Shown piece by piece: positions 5,999 through 10,297 of a DNA stretch of 10,297 nucleotides; positions within the stretch are counted from its first letter, which is position 1, and every line of letters begins with the position of its first letter. This stretch comes from Dunaliella salina. Lineage: Eukaryota > Chlorophyta > Chlorophyceae > Chlamydomonadales > Dunaliellaceae. The stretch covers positions 310,431 to 320,727 of the forward strand of contig MU069728.1 in NCBI GenBank assembly GCA_002284615.2, in the 5' to 3' direction. Position numbers and translations under genes: made by a program. The notes beneath the pieces are model-generated. The model saw nothing but the letters and a program-made list of their open reading frames with translations. It had not been told where the DNA came from and did no database searches.

Positions 5999-6105
5999 AG
6001 CCCAGCTAACGTGGGTTCGGCGGGTTGTCGGCCATCTGTCCCGCTGCGCGCCTCACTGTCCTGTACGCAGCCCGCCCCGTACGCGTAGCCCCCTCCCCCA
6101 ATCCC
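5999..6105. other. GC-rich, CpG-rich block
   Basis: This stretch is clearly richer in G and C than its neighbours and has many CG dinucleotides (for example ggcgggttgtcgg and ccgctgcgcgcctcac) and C runs. It may be unmutated host-type DNA between old repeats, since chlamydomonad nuclear DNA is often GC-rich. No gene or clear promoter motif was seen. Confidence 0.35.
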
Positions 6106-6660
6106 CCATTAATCAATATTGCTTATGTTGCAGAATTAAATGGCGCTTTTGGTGCTGGTGATTTTTGTAAGGCTCTTTACAGCGTGATGGTGGAGGTCTT
6201 ATGCACTTTTGTGGGCTTTGTCTTTGGTTAGGCCAAGTTTGCAGAGGGGATCAATAGTAAAGGGATTGAAGGTAGTTCCGTCAACTCCGATTAGCATAGT
6301 GTGCAACGTGACTCTGTTATTTTGGTGTGTGCCGCGGAGATTTTTTGTGCGTTGGCTGTCAATGGTGTATTTGTGCTGACTTTGTGCTGTGTGGAGTCTA
6401 TGTTCAGGTTTGGTGTCAGAACAGAATTATAGTTCAATGGGGTGGATATCTCTGTTTCTGGGGTTCATGTTTTGCGGGTGATGTGTGGTGCCTTCAAGGG
6501 GCATAACTATAATGCCATCAGGGCGACTGAGCTGTGCGTTTGGTGGTTGTCTGGATGGAAACAGCCAATGTGGAATGTTTCGGTAAATACTGTTCAGGAT
6601 TTCCATCTCCTGAGAGCAGGTCATCTGTAAGCCAGGTCACCCTTCAATCCCCAAACAATG
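6106..6660 (-). pseudogene. RLE domain of a diverged related retroelement (copy G)
   Basis: Minus strand: RNIPHWLFPSRQPPNAQLSR, then PDGIIVMP with the catalytic Asp codon at 6519-6517. Then come NRDIHPIEL and a TAA (6429-6427), after which the frame continues FCSDTKPEHRLHTAQSQHKY, NRVTLHTMLIGVDGTTFNPF and DPLCKLGLTKDKAHKSA. Another stop follows, then DLHHHAVKSLTKITSTKSAI and a TAA near 6135. The pattern is the same R-PD...E-x-K nuclease as copies B and F, but sequence divergence marks a separate subfamily. The Glu is present; the catalytic Lys codon is the TAA, one base from AAA. Domain order and C-terminal helices match the other copies closely. It is inactive. Confidence 0.7.
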
Positions 6661-7095
6661 AGTGATCAGCTTCAATCCAGGATACCTACCTACCAATCCA
6701 GGATAGTACGCCTTCTGAAAATGCAACACCCCCCTGACCTGGCTATGAGGAGCACATTCTGAAGTGTCCTCTGGATCTGACAGACCTGCGCATTCAGTTC
6801 CAACATCTGTTCAATTGTTCACCCCTAGGGAACTTCACATGTCTTGGAAACTTCATGACCCAAGCTCATGTCTTAGCATTGGCCAAGTTTGTGTCGTGTC
6901 AACTCATTTGAAATGCTGTGAATGAACTTCTAGCACAGATTTTCCAATGTTTTCCGGCGAACTGGTCTGGTTACAGGCCTCAATGTTTCTGCTTAGCTGC
7001 CCTTGTAGGCGGATATAGCGATGTAACTTTACCTTACTTTGCCTGCCATTCGCCATGTTTAGTTTATCGACTTGTCTTCGGTAATGCATGAAGAA
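6661..7095. other. Unassigned region upstream of copy G
   Basis: If copy G continued, the CCHC knuckle would lie here on the minus strand. A weak trace (LSDPEDTSE near 6790-6765) might be its remains, but no clear cysteine set survives. A 61-residue minus frame (7089-6904) is open and unrecognised. A small direct repeat, tcaatccaggatacctacc with ccaatccaggatagtacg, lies at about 6671-6710. Confidence 0.35.
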
Positions 7096-7412
7096 AACAA
7101 CAACAAGCTTAAGCTTCCTTCTCTAAGATGGATTTTGTTTATGAGGAGGCCAGCAGTCACTTCCAAAGAGAGAAAAGAAGAAAGAAAAACTATGTAGACA
7201 CTCAATTTGATTGGAAATTCTCCCTTGTCACCTTACTTGCTTAAGAGCCCTTTGTCAGATCTTCAGTATACTGCAGACTTATGATTTCATAAGCTGAGCA
7301 GCCAGACTGAATGGCTGAAAGCTTCATCTCCTCTTGTAAACCTACCTCTTGTCGGATCTAGGATATATTGCATTATTCCTGTCAATGACACCATGTACTG
7401 GCTGTACGACAC
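7096..7412. other. Unassigned region with a possible tail remnant
   Basis: It holds a 12-bp perfect palindrome aagcttaagctt (7105-7116). A purine-rich word aaagaaaaactatgtagac (7181-7199) differs at 2 of 19 positions from the start of copy F's tail at 7718-7736. Otherwise nothing is recognisable; plus-strand sequence before 7413 is not element-like. Confidence 0.35.
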
Positions 7413-7606
7413 ACGGTGAGCCACTTAAAGAGCTTGGACTTGATACTCACGAGGCCACCAAGCTTTGCTTGAAGCTGCATGCTCATTCAGTCCTGTATGC
7501 TTCCAGACTTGCTAGCACCAGACGAGCTCTTGAGAAGAATTCTTTCAACTCTTATCAACAATGTCAGGCATGGGCTGCTGCTAGTAACCCTCCTGATCCC
7601 CAATGA
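7413..7606 (+). pseudogene. C-terminal end of retroelement RLE protein (copy E)
   Basis: The frame reads EPLKELGLDTHEATKLCLKL, HAHSVLYASRLASTRRALEK and NPPDPQ before a TGA at 7604-7606. It corresponds to the last 64 or so residues of the copy A fragment. The frame is open upstream to 7349, but residues before the Glu-Pro-Leu are not element-like, so the apparent ATG start is chance fusion with flanking DNA. No catalytic residues are present. Confidence 0.65.
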
Positions 7607-7708
7607 CTTCCTTCCTATGATTTGCTTGGTGAAGGGGATACACGGTGCCTCGGCTCTAGGTATCCTCTTTTCCTTGGTTGATGTGGGGAGTGTTTTCACC
7701 GCCCGCAT
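7413..7708 (+). mobile_element. Retroelement copy E, 3' end only
   Basis: A short 5'-truncated copy, similar to copy A from gagccacttaaagagcttgg onward. It has the C-terminal frame to the TGA at 7604-7606, then the tail block 7664-7706 (tcctcttttccttggttgat). It stops at about 7708, without the T-rich run that ends copy A, exactly where copy F's inverted tail begins. Heavy 5' truncation is typical of target-primed reverse transcription. Confidence 0.7.
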
Positions 7709-8433
7709 AAAAAAGAAAAAGAAAAACTACGTAGGCAGAGAAACTCTCCCTAAATCAATTAAGGAAGAGGAGACACATAGGCTCAAAAAAGAGCCGTGTG
7801 CCCCCCCCACCACAAGGGTATGGAAAAGAGAATGCTGATGTGGATCTGGAGGGTGACTAGAAGCACCTGGCTCTAGAAACTGGCTGTGGGAAGTATTCTT
7901 TTCAATAGCGCGGCGTGTGGTGACTAGTTTGTGGGCATATTGAACAGAATGGGCATGAAGTTTTTGAGCAAGCTTCGTGGCACGCTGGTGATCCAATCCT
8001 AGTTGTTTGAATTGCTTCAGGGTATGCTCAGTGTAAATAGTTCCACCTACACCCAGGAGAATGCGGTGAATTGTAACAGCTTTAGCGTTAATAAGTTTAT
8101 AAAGGTCTGCATGCTGCTGCTTTGCCGCGTTCAACTCATGCACCGGCCTTGTGTCTTCACAGAACTTGATTTCTATTAGGTGCACATGGCGTTCGTTTGC
8201 ATGAAGTTCATGGGGTTGCCTCATGCGGCTAGTTCTGGTGGTCCTCAGTGAGGAGCTGCGCGAAGCGTGATGGGAATGGGTAGGAGAAACACCGTTAGAA
8301 GTATGTTTGGCATTGAAAGGGGTGATCAGAACAGCATCGTTTCTCTTTCCATCCTTTTTGCCTACATTCTCAGGGAAGTAGTTACACTCTGGTGTAGAGA
8401 GGAAAACAAGATTCCAGACGCACAATCTCGGTT
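7709..8433 (-). mobile_element. Retroelement copy F, RLE and 3' tail
   Basis: A minus-strand copy whose 3' tail (plus-strand aaaaaagaaaaagaaaaact at 7709-7728, then 7731-7770) matches the tails of A, B and E. Its protein differs enough from A, B and E to be another subfamily. The tail end lies directly against copy E, so the two copies are tail to tail. Upstream of 8433 the frame meets a TAG and no element homology was recognised. Confidence 0.7.
7727..8433 (-). pseudogene. Restriction-like endonuclease of retroelement (copy F), long open frame
   Basis: One uninterrupted frame of about 232 residues. In order: KKDGKRNDAVLITPF, with Asp codon 8338-8336; a Ser/Thr/His/Arg-rich spacer; then RHVHLIEIKFCEDTRP, with Glu codon 8173-8171 and Lys codon 8167-8165. 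The tail follows: TIHRILLGVGGTIYTEHTLK, QLGLDHQRATKLAQKLHAHS, VQYAHKLVTTRRAIEK and HPPDPH. In the other copies the residue before the Asp is Pro (PD); here it is Asn. The family stop after PPDPH is lost, so the frame reads about 38 residues into the 3' tail. It is the most complete nuclease core here, but it lacks the CCHC knuckle and everything upstream, and the GTG at 8425 is unlikely to be a genuine start. Confidence 0.7.
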
Positions 8434-8875
8434 GCTACCGAGGCCAAAACACCTGGTGCCGCTTTTTCTATTTGTGGCATCTGCAGCATGTGGTAGCAAA
8501 GATTTGGCTTTGTTTTCATGATGAGGGCTGTGAAGCAAAGTTGACCAATGATGACGAAATATCAGTGGAAGATATGGCTGCTTGACAAATGTATGCTGGA
8601 CAAGTGCATGTCATCTGATACAGCATGTCAAGCAACCCAAGAAATTATCCAAGGACGCACAGAACCCATACCAAAGAGGACAGGGCAACAATGAGGGTGC
8701 ACCCAACAGGCACCTCACAAATGAAATTGAAAAGAGTCGATCTACCCCATCTAGCATGAATATCAAAGGAAAAAGCACATGCGATGTAGGCAAGAATCAT
8801 GCTGCAATCCACAAGAAGAGGCTTGTTGCAGAATGCTAAACTAGGCGCAATGGGGTTACCCATTGTGGCATTCCT
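8434..8875. other. Unassigned region upstream of copy F
   Basis: No recognisable gene. A plus frame at 8582-8839 (85 residues, Lys/Asn-rich) has no known domain or supporting copy. A 6-bp hairpin (aatggg, loop gtta, cccatt) lies at about 8849-8864. Confidence 0.35.
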
Positions 8876-8878
8876 TAA

Positions 8879-9115
8879 GCTCTACATGGATTCCTCACTC
8901 AGCGTTCTGAGGTTCTGAGGACAGCCCTTTCTGTTCCACAACCATTGTACAAACTGCTTGAACACACTGCTAAGACGCCTGAGGAACGCGCTGCAGCTGC
9001 CGCCACTGACGCTGCTGCATACTAAAAAGGCTCTCAAAGTTATGGCCCCACAGCAGCACTAGAGCTGGTTCCAAATCAACGGCAGCGGCGTATGCCTGCG
9101 TGCGAGCACAAGTGC
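8879..9115 (+). other. Weak coding-like stretch with one internal stop
   Basis: In frame 2 the sequence reads LTQRSEVLRTALSVPQPLYK, LLEHTAKTPEERAAAAATDA, AAY and a TAA (9023-9025), then KGSQSYGPTAALELVPNQRQ before a TAG near 9121. The Glu/Ala-rich, helix-like composition looks protein-like, and one stop in about 80 codons suggests a broken gene or chance. I recognise no family and see no start codon in context. Confidence 0.2.
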
Positions 9116-9125
9116 CTGGCTTGAG

Positions 9126-10042
9126 TTCATGATGTTCTAAATGAATAAGGAAAAAAGGAAAAAGTCCATGCAGGCCAAAGGCCACGTGCATTAGGGAAAT
9201 GCCCTGTAATCAACAAGCCAGGAGCAAGAACATGATGTTCTCAGAGGCAAGCAAGAACACCCAGATGCACTCCACCTAAAGACGTGCTGCCCTTATAAAA
9301 AAACCGAGCCAAAAACAGACAGAGTGTTCCCAAGCAGGCCATGCGGCAAAGGCAAAGGAAAAAATGATTTAAAACACACGTGCAAAAAGCTCACAAGTGC
9401 ATCTCGCACATTGCATGTGTATCTGGCGTTTTTGTGCTACAATTTTTAATTGCTGTAGTAGGAACAGTACTGCTTGTACAGTGTGCATGGTGAGAGTGTG
9501 TGCCTAATGGCATAAACCAAAAAGGACATGCATGCTCAGCCTTCCGGAAGAAGGAGCAAAGAGCAATTGAGTTTCTCTGCAAAGAAAAAAGTTTTGGGTG
9601 TATGCATACACAAAGCGTACGGAACTTGAGCGAAACTTCACCGGACTTACATGTGACTGTTTACATAGATATGGACTGAACTTCCATGTTAATGTGTACA
9701 TGGATGTGGAGGCGAAGGGCTGGAGAAGTCAGGGATGCAAGGCTTTGAGCGGCTATGCCCTTTGTTGGCAGTCGGACTTATCAAGCCGGCTGCCCCTGGC
9801 CTCAAACTGCAGCTCACAACGAGGAGCCATGAAGCCCAGACACTGGCAGAGGCAGCTCGATGTTGCAAAAGATAGCGTCCAAAATAGAACTCCTCCGACA
9901 GCACATCAATACACTTGGAAGGTTTAATATTAGGGTCGGCCAGTTCCGTGAGCCAATACGAACGCGCGTATATTAATACGCAAAAAAACTTAAAGGAAGA
10001 GGGAATTGGTGCACCCACACCACTGTTCAAATTCCCCTGTAC
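9126..10042. other. Unassigned region, possibly intronic
   Basis: No gene is supported. The minus frame open from the exon at 10201 continues to 9689, but beyond the splice donor at 10042 it loses helical-repeat character, as intron would. A plus frame at 9598-9927 (109 residues) has no recognised domain. Small features are an inverted repeat gcgtat/atacgc (9966-9981) and the 11-base word catgatgttct at 9129 and again near 9232. Confidence 0.35.
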
Positions 10043-10201
10043 CTTGGTGAGCTTCTTTGTTTGAATCCTGGCCAGGGCAGGCCCAGAAGCCAGCACCACA
10101 GCATGCAGCCACTCCTCTCCTGGGGAGAAGCCCAGGCTGGACAAGCCCTGCAGCACACCGGACACCATGTGCCCATTCAGGCTGCCAGCGCGCTGCCTCA
10201 C
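10043..10201 (-). CDS. Candidate exon of a helical-repeat (OPR/RAP-type) protein
   Basis: Minus strand: a candidate acceptor (ctcactgcag, AG at 10203-10202) is followed by 159 bases, exactly 53 codons, ending at a candidate donor (caccaag then gtacag, GT at 10042-10041). The peptide includes SLNGHMVSGVLQGLSSLGFS, PGEEWLHAVVLASGPALARI and QTKKLTK. The layout (a helix with L-x2-L-x-x-LG-[FY]-x-P-x-x-x-W followed by a helix and a Q-x(2-3)-L word) resembles the repeats of octotricopeptide (OPR) or RAP-domain proteins. In green algae these nucleus-encoded factors act on organellar RNAs. Only about one repeat is visible. The same bases cag/gtgagg also fit a donor consensus, so the splice reading is not certain. 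Family assignment is tentative. Confidence 0.45.
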
Positions 10202-10209
10202 CTGCAGTG

Positions 10210-10212
<3 letters not shown>

Positions 10213-10297
<85 letters not shown>
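10213..10297. repeat. (GT)n microsatellite
   Basis: An uninterrupted GT run of at least 85 bases that reaches the window edge, so its full length is unknown. On the minus strand it is (AC)n lying directly upstream of the candidate splice acceptor at 10202, inside the presumed intron. Confidence 0.97.

Noticed and set aside
6766..6800. CCHC knuckle for copy G
   Set aside because: Only a weak LSDPEDTSE trace with no cysteine set; not enough to call.
9689..10201. 170-residue minus frame as one gene
   Set aside because: Only the first 53 codons look like a helical repeat; a splice donor follows and the rest has no repeat character.
1..10297. CRISPR arrays, bacterial operons or ribosome binding sites
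   Set aside because: No regularly spaced repeats and no compact intact genes; the window is eukaryotic in character.

Overview
The window looks like nuclear DNA of a eukaryotic green alga, most likely a chlorophyte of the order Chlamydomonadales. It holds no compact operons, almost every reading frame is short or broken, and most of the sequence is layered, decayed retroelement. The retroelement protein blocks resemble ones I recall from Haematococcus lacustris; that is recollection, not a search. One fragment at the right edge looks like an exon of a nuclear helical-repeat gene beside a long GT microsatellite, which fits a volvocine-type genome.

Layout. (1) 1-395, plus: 3' end of a retroelement (copy A). 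(2) 396-2985, plus: a longer, 5'-truncated copy (B) that keeps, in order, a methyltransferase-like block, RNase H, a CCHC zinc knuckle, a PD-(D/E)xK restriction-like endonuclease (RLE) and the 3' tail. It is broken by stops, frameshifts, deletions and a short inserted repeat. (3) 2986-3285: unassigned spacer. (4) 3286 to about 5560, minus: an inverted copy (D) of the N-terminal half of the same element, including a PHD-type zinc finger. D carries an AT-rich insert (3741-3916) and a 130-bp insert bounded by perfect 18-bp direct repeats. (5) 5561-6105: unassigned sequence, a second copy of the short repeat found inside B, and a GC-rich block. (6) 6106-6660, minus: RLE domain of a diverged relative (copy G). 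(7) 6661-7412: unassigned. (8) 7413-7708, plus (copy E) and 7709-8433, minus (copy F): two 3' ends meeting tail to tail; F has the longest uninterrupted endonuclease frame. (9) 8434-10042: mostly unassigned. (10) 10043-10201, minus: candidate exon; 10213-10297: (GT)n.

How it fits together. B and D overlap over about 0.85 kb in opposite orientation, so together they outline one element protein: N-terminal region, PHD finger, conserved linker, methyltransferase-like block, RNase H, CCHC knuckle, RLE. RNase H followed by CCHC and RLE recalls the C-terminus of Dualen/RandI-type non-LTR retrotransposons. However, no reverse transcriptase block is visible between the PHD finger and RNase H in either copy, and that gap is the main point of interest. 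All copies here appear dead. Boundaries given to the nearest 5-20 bases come from comparing copies by eye.
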